From: Tepidimonas sp.
GTDB lineage: Bacteria > Pseudomonadota > Gammaproteobacteria > Burkholderiales > Burkholderiaceae_C
Assembly (NCBI GenBank): GCA_025054905.1
Contig: JANWZF010000100.1
Location: 1-11,050, forward strand
Length of the DNA stretch: 11,050 bases
Reading direction: 5' to 3'
The notes under the pieces were generated by a model. That model was not told the DNA's origin. It did no database searches and saw only the letters and a list, made by a program, of their open reading frames with translations. The position numbers and the translations under genes were made by a program. Numbering within the stretch: position 1 is the stretch's first letter; the number at the start of each line of letters is the position of its first letter. Positions 1 through 6,927 of this stretch are shown here, piece by piece.

Positions 1-867
1 GTGCTGCAGGCGCTGCGCCGCTGCGGGGTCGATGCCCACCCGTTCGACCCGGCCGAGCAGGACTGGTGCGAACTCAAGCGCGCCGGCTTTGCGCGCGCCT
101 TCATCGCGCTGCATGGCCGTTGGGGCGAAGATGGCACCGTGCAGGGCTTGCTGGAGCTGCTGGGCATTGCGTACACCGGCTCGGGCGTGCAGGCCTGCGC
201 GGTGGCCATCGACAAGGTGCTGACCAAGCGCCTGTGGCAGGCCGAGGGTCTGCCGACGCCGGCCTGGCGGCACGTGAGCAGCGTGGCCGAAACGCTGGCG
301 GCGCTGGATGAGCTGGGCGCCCCGATGATCGTCAAGCCCGCGCGCGAGGGCTCCACGATCGGGCTGACCAAGGTGACCGAGCGGGCGCAGTGCGCGCCGG
401 CCTACCAGCTTGCGGCGCGGCACGATGCGCAGGTGCTGTGTGAGCAGTTCATCGCGGGCGAGGAGGTCACGTGCGCCGTGCTCGGCCAGGGCGAGCAGGC
501 GCAGGCGCTGCCGCTGATCCGCATCATCGCCGCGGGCGGACAGTACGACTACCACGCCAAATATTTCAGCGATGAAACCCGCTACCTGGTGCCCAGCGGG
601 TTGCCGCCGGCGGAGGAGACTGCCATCCAGCAGCTGGTGCTGCGGGCCTACCGTGCGCTGGGTTGCCGCGGCTGGGCGCGCGCCGATGTGATGATCGATG
701 CGGCCACCCGTCAGCCCTATCTGCTGGAGATCAACACCGCGCCGGGCATGACCAGCCACTCGCTGGTGCCGATGGCGGCGCGCGCCGCCGGCCTGGATTA
801 CGACGCGCTGTGCCTGCGCCTGCTGGCCGACGCCGCGCTGGATCTGTCGGCCTGGCCCCAAGGGTGA
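1..867 (+). CDS. ddlB: D-alanine--D-alanine ligase, 5'-truncated by window edge
   Basis: ATP-grasp ligase joining two D-alanines in the cytoplasm to make the dipeptide that MurF adds to the peptidoglycan precursor. Only 288 codons are visible. Family members run about 305-330 residues and begin with a glycine-rich segment bearing a conserved Glu, so roughly 30 N-terminal residues lie upstream and the GTG at base 1 is probably an internal Val. Visible motifs, numbered by window codon, are the ATP-binding VKPAREGS (111-118), CEQFIAGEEVTCAVL, the omega-loop AKYFSDET with Tyr188, and LLEINTAPGMTSHSLVP near the C-terminus. A Tyr (not Phe) at the omega-loop position is what D-Ala-D-Ala rather than D-Ala-D-Lac ligases carry. 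It lies 7 bases before ftsQ, as in the classical dcw cluster. Identity is very secure; the start is unknown. Confidence 0.96.
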   Translation: MLQALRRCGVDAHPFDPAEQDWCELKRAGFARAFIALHGRWGEDGTVQGLLELLGIAYTGSGVQACAVAIDKVLTKRLWQAEGLPTPAWRHVSSVAETLAALDELGAPMIVKPAREGSTIGLTKVTERAQCAPAYQLAARHDAQVLCEQFIAGEEVTCAVLGQGEQAQALPLIRIIAAGGQYDYHAKYFSDETRYLVPSGLPPAEETAIQQLVLRAYRALGCRGWARADVMIDAATRQPYLLEINTAPGMTSHSLVPMAARAAGLDYDALCLRLLADAALDLSAWPQG

Positions 868-874
868 AAAGTCG

Positions 875-1705
875 ATGAACCGCCGCGTCGCCCTCATCCC
901 CGAGCCACCGCTGGACGTGCGCCTGATGAATGCCGCGGCCGCGCTGCTGCTGGCGCTGGCCTTGCTGTTGGCGCTGGCGGCGGCGCTGCTGGCCTGGGCG
1001 CGCCACCCGATGTGGACGTTGCGCAAACTGGTGTTGGAGGGCGACGTCGCGCACCAGCACGCCGTGGCGGTGCGCGCGCTGGTGCTGCCGCATCTGCGCG
1101 GGACCTTTCTGACCCTGGACCTGCAAGCGGTGCGTGAGCGCTTTGAAGCGCTGCCCTGGGTGCGCGAGGCGCGTGTGCAGCGTCAATTTCCGGATACGTT
1201 GCGTGTGACGTTGCGCGAGCACGAACCGCTGGCCTGGTGGGGCGAGCGCGGCGGCGGGCGGCTGGTCAGCGTGCATGGGGCGGTGTTCGAGGCTGACCCC
1301 GACGGTCCCACGGCCGATGCCTGGCCGGTGCTGGCGGGCCCGCCCGAGGAGGCCGAAACGCTGGTGGCGATGCTGCGTCGGGTGACGCCGCTGGCGCAGC
1401 GGCTGGGGCGCGACGTGGAGCGCCTTGAGCTCAGCCCGCGCGGCAGCTGGCTGCTGGTGCTGGATGGCGATGCCCCTTTGCAGCTGGGCCGCGGCGACGA
1501 GCAGGCACTGGCGCGTCTGAACACCTTCGTGTCCACGCACGCCGCGCTGCGCGCGCGCTACGGGGCGCGCGACATCGTGGCCGCGGACCTGCGCTACCCC
1601 AATGGCTACGCGGTGCGGCTGCGTGGCATCACCACCCGACCCGAGCTGCCGCCAGCGACGCGCCGCGTTGCGGCTGCCTCCCCCACTTCCCCCCCTCACC
1701 GCTGA
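875..1705 (+). CDS. ftsQ: cell division protein FtsQ
   Basis: Bitopic inner-membrane divisome protein that joins FtsB and FtsL and links early cytoplasmic and late periplasmic division proteins. It has 276 residues. A short cytoplasmic tail is followed by one Leu/Ala-rich membrane segment (about 18-42), a POTRA domain (about 47-116, including LPWVREARVQRQFPDTLRV) and the FtsQ/DivIB beta domain ending in DLRYPNGYAVRL (about 238-249). The remaining 26 residues are Pro/Ala/Thr-rich and probably disordered. The ATG lies 7 bases after the ddlB stop, and AAGGG overlapping that stop can serve as ribosome binding site, suggesting translational coupling. Placement between ddlB and ftsA is diagnostic. 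FtsQ is poorly conserved in general, but fold order and context make the call firm. Confidence 0.95.
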   Translation: MNRRVALIPEPPLDVRLMNAAAALLLALALLLALAAALLAWARHPMWTLRKLVLEGDVAHQHAVAVRALVLPHLRGTFLTLDLQAVRERFEALPWVREARVQRQFPDTLRVTLREHEPLAWWGERGGGRLVSVHGAVFEADPDGPTADAWPVLAGPPEEAETLVAMLRRVTPLAQRLGRDVERLELSPRGSWLLVLDGDAPLQLGRGDEQALARLNTFVSTHAALRARYGARDIVAADLRYPNGYAVRLRGITTRPELPPATRRVAAASPTSPPHR

Positions 1706-1720
1706 CCCGCTCGAACCATC

Positions 1721-2950
1721 ATGGCCAAGGAATACAGCGATCTCGTCGTCGGACTCGACATTGGCACCGCCAAGATCATGGTGGTGGTGGCCGAAGTGCT
1801 GCCCGGAGGCGACCTGAAGCTGGTCGGTCTGGGTGTGAGCCCCAGCACGGGCCTCAAGCGTGGGGCGGTGGTCAACATCGACGCCACCGTGGCCAGCATT
1901 CAGCAGGCGCTCAAGGAAGCCGAGCAGATGGCGGGCTGCCGCATCGCGCGGGTCTACACCGGCATCACCGGCAGCCACATCCGCGGCATCAATTCGCAGG
2001 GAATGGTGGCGATCAAGGACCGCGAGGTCAGCCCGGCCGATGTGGCGCGGGTCATCGAGACCGCCAAGGCGGTCAACATCCCCACCGACCAGCGCCTGCT
2101 GCTGGTGGAGCCGCAGGAATTCATCATCGATGGCCAGGAGGTCAAGGAGCCGATCGGCATGAGCGGCGTGCGCCTGGAGGCCAAGGTGCACATCGTCACC
2201 GGTGCGCAGAGCGCGGCCGAAAACATCCTCAAATGCGTGCGCCGCTGCGGGTTGGAGGTCGATCAGCTGATGCTCAACCCGCTGGCGGCGGCGCAGGCGG
2301 TGCTGACTGACGACGAGAAAGAGCTCGGCGTGGCGCTGGTGGACATCGGTGCGGGCACGACCGACGTGGCGATTTTTGCCGGCGGTGCGATCCGCCACAC
2401 CGCAGCGATCCCGATCGCCGGTGATCTGATCACCAACGACATCGCAATGGCGCTGCGCACGCCGACCAAGGACGCCGAGGACATCAAGGTCGAGGCCGGT
2501 TGTGCCAAGCAACTGCTGGCCGATCCGCAACAGCAGGTGGAGGTGCCGGGCATCGGTGACCGCGGCCCGCGGCTGCTGAGCCGCCAGGCCCTGGCGGGCG
2601 TGATCGAGCCACGGGTGGAAGAGATTTTTGCGCTGGTGCAGCACGTCATCCGTGAATCGGGCTGTGAGGAGCTGCTGTCCAGCGGCATCGTGCTGACCGG
2701 TGGCAGCGCGGTCATGCCCGGCATGGTCGAGCTGGGGGAGGACATGTTCCTCAAGCCGGTGCGCCGCGGCGTGCCGCGCTACAGCGCGGCGCTGGGGGAC
2801 ATGGTCGCGCATCCCCGCGCGGCCACGGTGATGGGTTTGCTCGAGGAGGCGCGCCTGGCGCGCCTGCGTGGGCAGAAGGTGGCGCAGAAAGCGGGCTCGG
2901 TCGGGGGCCTGCTGACGCGCGTCAAGGAGTGGTTCGTCGGCAATTTCTGA
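1721..2950 (+). CDS. ftsA: cell division protein FtsA (actin-like FtsZ membrane anchor)
   Basis: Actin-family ATPase that tethers FtsZ filaments to the inner membrane and recruits later divisome proteins. The 409 residues carry phosphate-1 GLDIGTAKI (11-19), the FtsA-specific 1C region SHIRGINSQGMVAIKDREV (85-103), phosphate-2 VDIGAGTTD (207-215) and the adenosine motif IVLTGGSAVMPG (323-334). A C-terminal amphipathic membrane-targeting helix, VGGLLTRVKEWFVGNF, covers about 394-409. The length is normal for betaproteobacteria. The start ATG follows ftsQ by 15 bases; that gap shows no convincing Shine-Dalgarno sequence, so translation may depend on coupling to ftsQ. ftsZ begins 23 bases downstream. 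Confidence 0.98.
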   Translation: MAKEYSDLVVGLDIGTAKIMVVVAEVLPGGDLKLVGLGVSPSTGLKRGAVVNIDATVASIQQALKEAEQMAGCRIARVYTGITGSHIRGINSQGMVAIKDREVSPADVARVIETAKAVNIPTDQRLLLVEPQEFIIDGQEVKEPIGMSGVRLEAKVHIVTGAQSAAENILKCVRRCGLEVDQLMLNPLAAAQAVLTDDEKELGVALVDIGAGTTDVAIFAGGAIRHTAAIPIAGDLITNDIAMALRTPTKDAEDIKVEAGCAKQLLADPQQQVEVPGIGDRGPRLLSRQALAGVIEPRVEEIFALVQHVIRESGCEELLSSGIVLTGGSAVMPGMVELGEDMFLKPVRRGVPRYSAALGDMVAHPRAATVMGLLEEARLARLRGQKVAQKAGSVGGLLTRVKEWFVGNF

Positions 2951-2959
2951 TTTCAGGTG

Positions 2960-2965
2960 AAGGAG
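2960..2965 (+). promoter_or_regulatory. ftsZ ribosome binding site
   Basis: AAGGAG ends 8 bases before the ATG at 2974. It fixes the ftsZ start there rather than at the in-frame upstream GTG at 2929, which lies inside the ftsA coding end. It is the strongest Shine-Dalgarno sequence in the division cluster shown here, in keeping with the need for far more FtsZ than FtsQ or FtsA. Confidence 0.85.
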
Positions 2966-2973
2966 CGTCATCC

Positions 2974-4221
2974 ATGAGCATCGAACTGATTGAAGTGGAA
3001 GAATTCAACCGCGGCACGCAGATCAAGGTGATCGGCGTCGGCGGCGGTGGCAGCAATGCTGTCGAGCACATGATTGCCAGCCGCGTGCAGGGCGTGGAGT
3101 TCATCTGCGCCAACACCGATGCGCAGGCCCTGGCGCGCTCCTCGGCGCACCGGCTGATCCAGCTCGGTCGTACCGGGCTGGGCGCGGGCAGCAAGCCGGA
3201 CAAGGGGCGCGAAGCGGCCCTGATGGCCGAAAGCCAGATTCGCGAAGCCATCGAGGGGGCGCACATGCTGTTCATCACCGCCGGCATGGGCGGTGGCACC
3301 GGCACCGGTGCGGCGCCGGTGATCGCGCGCATGGCCAAGGAAATGGGCATCCTGACCGTCGGGGTGGTGACCAAACCGTTCGACTGGGAAGGCGCGCGCC
3401 GCATGGCCAACGCCGAGGAGGGGCTGGCCGAGCTGGAGCAAAACGTCGACTCCCTGATCGTGGTGCTCAACGACAAGCTGCACGAAGAGCTGGGCGAAGA
3501 CGTCACGCAGGACGAGGCGTTTGCCGCGGCCAACGACGTGCTGAAAAACGCCGTGGGCGGCATTGCCGAGATCATCAACGTCGAGGCGCTGGTCAACGTG
3601 GACTTCGAGGACGTGCGCACCGTGATGGGCGAGCCCGGCAAGGCCATGATGGGCACGGCGGTGGCCAGCGGCCCGGACCGCGCCCGCATCGCCGCCGAGC
3701 AGGCGGTGGCCTGCCCGCTGCTGGAAGGGGTGGACATGCGCGGCGCCAAGGGCGTGCTGGTGCTGATCAGCGCCGCGCGCGGTTCCCTGAAGCTGTCGGA
3801 GTCCAAGCTGGCGATGAACACCATCCGCGCCTTCGCGGCGCCGGATGCGCACGTCATCTACGGCACCGCTTACGACGAGTCGCTGGGCGATGCGCTGCGG
3901 GTGACGGTGGTGGCCACGGGCCTGAGCCGCAACAACCAGCAGCGCCAGCCGTTGACGGTGGTGCAGTCGCAGCCGCATCAGGGTCTGCGCACGGGCACCG
4001 ACAACATGCCGTTCATCCCCACGCTGAACCAGGCGGTCGCAGGTGCCGGGGCTGCGCCGGCGGCCGGCGGCAGCGCCCCAACTGCTGGCGGGCTGCACCC
4101 CAACGTGCCGCGCGTGTGGCTGACCGGCCGCAGCAGCGCAGCGTCGCGCGTGGAGGCGCTGGCTTCCAGTGGCATGGACGATTTCGAGATTCCGGCCTTC
4201 CTGCGCAAGCAGGCCGACTGA
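2974..4221 (+). CDS. ftsZ: cell division GTPase FtsZ
   Basis: Tubulin-like GTPase that forms the cytoplasmic Z ring. The 415 residues start MSIELIEVEEFNRGTQIKV, the usual betaproteobacterial N-terminus. Visible motifs are GVGGGGSNAV (21-30), the tubulin signature GGGTGTG (106-112) and the T7 synergy loop NVDFEDV (208-214) with the catalytic acidic residues. The globular core ends near residue 318. A variable Gln/Ala/Gly/Pro-rich linker (about 319-400) leads to the conserved C-terminal peptide DDFEIPAFLRKQ (402-413), which binds FtsA and other partners. All key residues are present. The start follows AAGGAG at an 8-base spacing. The next gene, lpxC, is separated by 179 bases and appears to have its own promoter. 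Confidence 0.99.
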   Translation: MSIELIEVEEFNRGTQIKVIGVGGGGSNAVEHMIASRVQGVEFICANTDAQALARSSAHRLIQLGRTGLGAGSKPDKGREAALMAESQIREAIEGAHMLFITAGMGGGTGTGAAPVIARMAKEMGILTVGVVTKPFDWEGARRMANAEEGLAELEQNVDSLIVVLNDKLHEELGEDVTQDEAFAAANDVLKNAVGGIAEIINVEALVNVDFEDVRTVMGEPGKAMMGTAVASGPDRARIAAEQAVACPLLEGVDMRGAKGVLVLISAARGSLKLSESKLAMNTIRAFAAPDAHVIYGTAYDESLGDALRVTVVATGLSRNNQQRQPLTVVQSQPHQGLRTGTDNMPFIPTLNQAVAGAGAAPAAGGSAPTAGGLHPNVPRVWLTGRSSAASRVEALASSGMDDFEIPAFLRKQAD

Positions 4222-4295
4222 GTGGGCCGCTGCCGGAGCCGCTGCGTGCCGGCGCGGTGGGCCCGGGCTGAGACTGGACGCTTCCTTCCCGATCG

Positions 4296-4325
4296 GGGGG
4301 CGCTGGTGGCCGACCCAGCGCCCCC
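4296..4325 (+). terminator. strong hairpin downstream of ftsZ (possible attenuator or factor-assisted terminator)
   Basis: A perfect 11-bp inverted repeat, GGGGGCGCTGG (4296-4306) and CCAGCGCCCCC (4315-4325), encloses an 8-base loop 74 bases after the ftsZ stop. No T-run follows, so it does not look like a standard intrinsic terminator. It may protect the ftsZ 3' end or pause polymerase. The inner right-arm bases CCCAGCG (4314-4320) could instead pair with CGCTGGG at 4361-4367, and an 11-base direct repeat GTGGCCGACCC occurs at 4306-4316 and 4371-4381. The hairpin is directly visible; its role is inferred. Confidence 0.45.
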
Positions 4326-4363
4326 GCAAGGCCGTCCCTGCGTTGGGGATGTACGGCCGCCGC

Positions 4364-4393
4364 TGGGCACGTGGCCGACCCCGGGCCTACAAT
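4364..4393 (+). promoter_or_regulatory. putative lpxC promoter (leaderless start)
   Basis: TACAAT at 4388-4393 matches five of six bases of the sigma-70 -10 consensus. Eighteen bases upstream, TGGGCA (4364-4369) matches four of six of the -35 box. The -10 box ends only 7 bases before the lpxC ATG at 4401, so transcription would begin at or within a base or so of the start codon. No Shine-Dalgarno sequence lies upstream of that ATG, which fits a leaderless message. The -35 is weak, so the call rests mainly on the -10 box and its position. Confidence 0.55.
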
Positions 4394-4400
4394 GCGGGCG

Positions 4401-5324
4401 ATGATTGGCCAGACCACGCTCAAAACCCTCACGCGCGCCGTCGGTGTGGGCTTGCACAGCGGCGAACGTGTCGAACTCACGCTGCGCCCAGCCGCTCCCG
4501 ACACAGGCATCGTCTTTCGGCGTGTCGATCTGGCCGAGCCGGTGGACATCCCGGTGCGCGCCGACGCCGTCAGTGACACGCGGCTGGCTTCCACGCTGGC
4601 GCGTGACGGGGTGCGCGTGCACACCGTCGAGCACTTGATGAGCGCCTGTGCGGGTCTGGGCATCGACAACCTGTACATCGACATCACCGCTGAAGAAGTC
4701 CCGATCCTGGACGGCTCGGCCGCCGCCTTCGTCTATCTGCTGCAAAGCGCGGGCCTGCAGCGGCAGGCCGTGCCGCGGCGCTTCGTGCGTGTCAAGCGTG
4801 CCGTGGAGGTGCGCGAGGGGCAGGGGCGTACGCTGAAGTGGGCGCGACTGGAGCCCTACCATGGTTTTCGCCTGAGTTTCGAGATCGCGTTCGACCACCC
4901 GGCGGTCTCGGCCACCGGCCAGCGCGTCGTCTTCGAGCTCGGCCGCCAGAGTTACGTGCGCGACATCGCGCGTGCGCGCACCTTTGGCTTTACGCGCGAT
5001 GTGGAGGCGATGCGCGCGCAGGGGCTGGCGCTGGGCGGAGGACTGGACAATGCCATCGTGCTGGACGACGTCAAGGTGCTCAACGCCGATGGGTTGCGCT
5101 ACGACGATGAGTTTGCCAAGCACAAGATCCTGGACGCCATCGGCGATCTGTACCTGATCGGCCATCCGCTGCTGGCGGCCTACAGCGCCTACCGCTCGGG
5201 CCATGCGTTGAACAACCAGCTGCTGCGCGCACTGCTGGCTCAGCCCGACGCGTACGAGATCGTCACGTTCGACGATGCGCGCGCGGCCCCGCAGGGGTTT
5301 GCGCAGCTGGCGCCGGTCGGGTGA
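4401..5324 (+). CDS. lpxC: UDP-3-O-acyl-N-acetylglucosamine deacetylase LpxC
   Basis: Zinc-dependent cytoplasmic deacetylase catalysing the committed step of lipid A synthesis. The 307 residues match the usual length (E. coli 305). The N-terminal TLKTLTRAVGVGLHSG is followed by TVEHLMSACAGLGIDN, with Glu77 as general base and zinc ligand His78. KHKILDAIGD carries zinc ligands His241 and Asp245, and SGHALNN carries catalytic His268. The start MIGQTTLK aligns with the E. coli start MIKQRTLK. In-frame starts at 4371 and 4392 would lie upstream of or inside the proposed -10 box and are less likely. It sits after ftsZ as in many proteobacteria. In E. coli LpxC is controlled by FtsH proteolysis; nothing here shows whether that applies. 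Confidence 0.98.
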   Translation: MIGQTTLKTLTRAVGVGLHSGERVELTLRPAAPDTGIVFRRVDLAEPVDIPVRADAVSDTRLASTLARDGVRVHTVEHLMSACAGLGIDNLYIDITAEEVPILDGSAAAFVYLLQSAGLQRQAVPRRFVRVKRAVEVREGQGRTLKWARLEPYHGFRLSFEIAFDHPAVSATGQRVVFELGRQSYVRDIARARTFGFTRDVEAMRAQGLALGGGLDNAIVLDDVKVLNADGLRYDDEFAKHKILDAIGDLYLIGHPLLAAYSAYRSGHALNNQLLRALLAQPDAYEIVTFDDARAAPQGFAQLAPVG

Positions 5325-5343
5325 GCACGGCGCGGAGCCGGCG

Positions 5344-5520
5344 ATGTTCCTGTTTCGCTTTCTGATGTTTGCGCTGCTGGGCGCCAGCGCGCTGTGTTTC
5401 GCGTTTTATCTGGGCACCGGGCGGCGCCACTTTCTGCGCTGGGGTATCGTGATCCTGAAGTGGACGGTGATCGCGGCGCTGGCGTTTTTCGGGGTGCTGA
5501 TCCTGAGCCGCATCGGCTAG
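5344..5520 (+). CDS. 58-residue two-helix membrane protein, function unknown
   Basis: Small hydrophobic protein with two probable membrane helices (about 2-23 and 33-55), joined by a short basic turn, GTGRRHFLRW. No motif of known function is visible. The start ATG at 5344 is preceded by GGAG (5334-5337) with 6 bases spacing, and the frame upstream of it reads as Arg-rich shadow sequence, so the longer 81-codon version from 5275 is rejected. It lies 19 bases after lpxC on the same strand and is probably co-transcribed with it. Clear ribosome binding site, membrane composition and position argue that it is real. A link to envelope assembly is a guess from context only. Confidence 0.75.
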   Translation: MFLFRFLMFALLGASALCFAFYLGTGRRHFLRWGIVILKWTVIAALAFFGVLILSRIG

Positions 5521-5538
5521 CCGTGGGGCTAGCCGTGG
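5515..5538 (+). repeat. 12-bp tandem duplication across a stop codon
   Basis: The unit GGCTAGCCGTGG occurs twice without a gap (5515-5526 and 5527-5538). It includes the TAG stop of the small membrane-protein gene (5518-5520) and places a second in-frame TAG at 5530-5532. The unit contains the palindrome GGCTAGCC. It looks like a recent slippage duplication. Confidence 0.9.
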
Positions 5539-5556
5539 GCGCCCGGGGCCGGCGCC
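5538..5556. terminator. weak candidate bidirectional terminator between convergent genes
   Basis: GGCGCC at 5538-5543 and 5551-5556 can form a 6-bp stem around a 7-base GC loop, in the 42-base gap between the small membrane-protein gene and the convergent ruvC. There is no T-run on either side. Position is the main argument; the stem is modest for such GC-rich DNA. Confidence 0.25.
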
Positions 5557-5562
5557 TGGGGA

Positions 5563-6111
5563 TCAGTAGCTGCGGCCGGCCCGGTAGGCGGCGTGCGTGC
5601 GCGCACGCAGCCGGGCCACGCGGGCGATGGCCTGCGTCGTGCGCGCCACCTGCGCGTGCGTGATGCACAAGCCCAGCGCATCGGCGGCATCCTTGCCGGG
5701 CAGCCCGGGCAGTGCCAAGAGCCGGCGCACCATTTCCTGCACCTGGCTCTTGTGCGCCTTGCCGTGGCCGACCACGGCCTTTTTGAGCTGCAAGGCGGTG
5801 TACTCGGCGACCTCCAGTCCATGGGCCACCAGCGCGGTCAGGCAGCAGCCGCGGGCCTGGCCCAGCAGCAGCGTGGCCTGCGGGTTGACGTTGACGAACA
5901 CGATTTCCAGCGCCGCCACGTCGGGCTGGTAGCGCCGCACCACCTCACCGATGCCGTCGAACAGCACCTTCAGACGCTGTGGCAGCAGCGCGCCGTCATC
6001 CGGGCTGGTGCGGATGGTGCCGCTGGCCACGTAGTGCAGCGCGCCGTGGTCGGCGTCCACCACGCCAAAACCGGTGGCTTTGAGGCCGGGGTCGATACCA
6101 AGGATGCGCAT
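5563..6111 (-). CDS. ruvC: crossover junction endodeoxyribonuclease RuvC
   Basis: Dimeric RNase H-fold nuclease that cuts Holliday junctions symmetrically, together with RuvAB. The 182 residues start MRILGIDPGLKATGFGVVD. The four catalytic acids are visible: Asp7, Glu69 (in ALEIVFVNVNP), Asp141 and Asp144 (in GKDAADALGL). The conserved GHGKAHKSQVQEMV region (about 115-128) is intact, and the length is slightly above E. coli (173). The frame stays open far upstream to 6840, but that part is antiparallel shadow of mtgA; the MRILGIDPG start is unambiguous. No Shine-Dalgarno sequence precedes it. It lies 29 bases after mtgA on the same strand, not next to ruvAB in this window. A TACGAT box just upstream may give it its own near-leaderless transcript. 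Confidence 0.98.
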   Translation of the reverse strand: MRILGIDPGLKATGFGVVDADHGALHYVASGTIRTSPDDGALLPQRLKVLFDGIGEVVRRYQPDVAALEIVFVNVNPQATLLLGQARGCCLTALVAHGLEVAEYTALQLKKAVVGHGKAHKSQVQEMVRRLLALPGLPGKDAADALGLCITHAQVARTTQAIARVARLRARTHAAYRAGRSY

Positions 6112-6119
6112 GGAAGGCG

Positions 6120-6125
6120 ATCGTA
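6120..6125 (-). promoter_or_regulatory. possible -10 box for ruvC
   Basis: On the minus strand TACGAT (four of six matches to TATAAT) ends 8 bases before the ruvC ATG, and no Shine-Dalgarno sequence lies between them. The arrangement mirrors that of lpxC and would give a leader of about 0-2 bases. No convincing -35 box is seen 16-18 bases further upstream. Confidence 0.3.
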
Positions 6126-6140
6126 ACGCCAGTGCCGCCG

Positions 6141-6920
6141 TCACGGCAGCTGCACCGCGGGCATGCGCGCCAGGATGGTTTGCGCGCGCGCCAGCACGTA
6201 GGGCGAATCGGGCCGTCGCCCATAGCGCTTGGGCGCTGGCAGCAGCACCGCCAGGCGCGCGGCCTGCGTGGCGCTGAGGCGTTGGGCTTCCTGCCCGAAG
6301 TAGGCGCGCGCGGCGGCCTGCGCGCCGAAGATGCCGTCGCCCCACTCGACGCTGTTGAGGTAGACGGCAAGAATGCGGCGCTTGTCCAGCAGGGCCTCCA
6401 GCATCCACGCGATCAGCAGCTCCTGGCCCTTGCGCAGCAGCGTGCGCTCGCCCGACAGCAACAGATTTTTGGCCAGCTGCTGCGTGATGGTGGAGCCGCC
6501 AGCCAGCCGCGCCGGGCGTACCTGACCGGCGTCGCCTCCGGCACGCGCCAGCCGTTGGCGCGCGCGTTCGTTGCGCTGCCAGGCCTGACGCATCGCCTCC
6601 CAGTCGACGCCGAAGTGCTGCGCAAAGTTGCTGTCTTCGGCGGCGATCACCGCGCGTTGCAGCGTGACGGGCAGGGCGGCGGCCGGCACGCCCTGGTGGC
6701 GCCAGCGCGCCAGCTCGCCGGCGCGCAGCAGGCGCCAGGCTTCGCTGCGCTGAAAGGTGGTGCTGGGCGCATCGACCCAGGCCAGCGTGGCCACGCGCAG
6801 GGCAAACCACAGCTGCAGCGCCAGCAGGGCGCACAGGCACCAGCCCAGCCAGCCCAGCAGCGCACGGACCACGCCGCCGGGGGCGGAGGGGGGGCGGCGG
6901 GGGCGGGTCGCGGCAGGCAT
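6141..6920 (-). CDS. mtgA: monofunctional biosynthetic peptidoglycan glycosyltransferase MtgA
   Basis: GT51 enzyme that polymerises lipid II into glycan strands at the inner membrane, without a transpeptidase domain. The 259 residues comprise a basic Pro-rich N-terminus, one membrane anchor (about 20-48) and the GT51 domain. Motif 1 is VIAAEDSNFAQHFGVD with catalytic Glu95. GGSTITQQLAKNLLL is at 141-155, then RKGQELLIAWMLE. VYLNSVEWGDGIFG carries the second catalytic-site Glu192. Between motif 1 and GGSTITQQ, an Arg/Ala/Gly-rich stretch (about 121-139) is longer than in E. coli MtgA. The ATG follows the TonB-family gene by 7 bases, so translation is probably coupled; no clear Shine-Dalgarno sequence is seen. 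In several betaproteobacteria mtgA sits beside aroE, which is absent here. Confidence 0.96.
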   Translation of the reverse strand: MPAATRPRRPPSAPGGVVRALLGWLGWCLCALLALQLWFALRVATLAWVDAPSTTFQRSEAWRLLRAGELARWRHQGVPAAALPVTLQRAVIAAEDSNFAQHFGVDWEAMRQAWQRNERARQRLARAGGDAGQVRPARLAGGSTITQQLAKNLLLSGERTLLRKGQELLIAWMLEALLDKRRILAVYLNSVEWGDGIFGAQAAARAYFGQEAQRLSATQAARLAVLLPAPKRYGRRPDSPYVLARAQTILARMPAVQLP

Positions 6921-6927
6921 CGGGCGG

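Noticed and set aside
731..2971. 746-codon open frame antisense to ftsQ and ftsA
   Set aside because: Rich in His, Arg and Gln with no recognisable domain, and fully opposite two firmly identified genes. Long antisense frames are expected at this GC content.
2929..2973. Extended ftsZ start at 2929
   Set aside because: The extra 15 residues overlap the ftsA end and are not part of FtsZ; AAGGAG supports the ATG at 2974.
4222..4404. 60-codon frame between ftsZ and lpxC
   Set aside because: No ribosome binding site, Arg/Pro/Gly-rich shadow composition, and it crosses the hairpin and the lpxC promoter.
2968..5204. Long antisense frames opposite ftsZ and lpxC (453 and 408 codons)
   Set aside because: Same shadow composition, no family resemblance, and complete overlap with conserved genes.
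5563..6840. 425-codon extension of ruvC
   Set aside because: The upstream part is an alternate frame of mtgA; RuvC homology begins exactly at the ATG at 6111.
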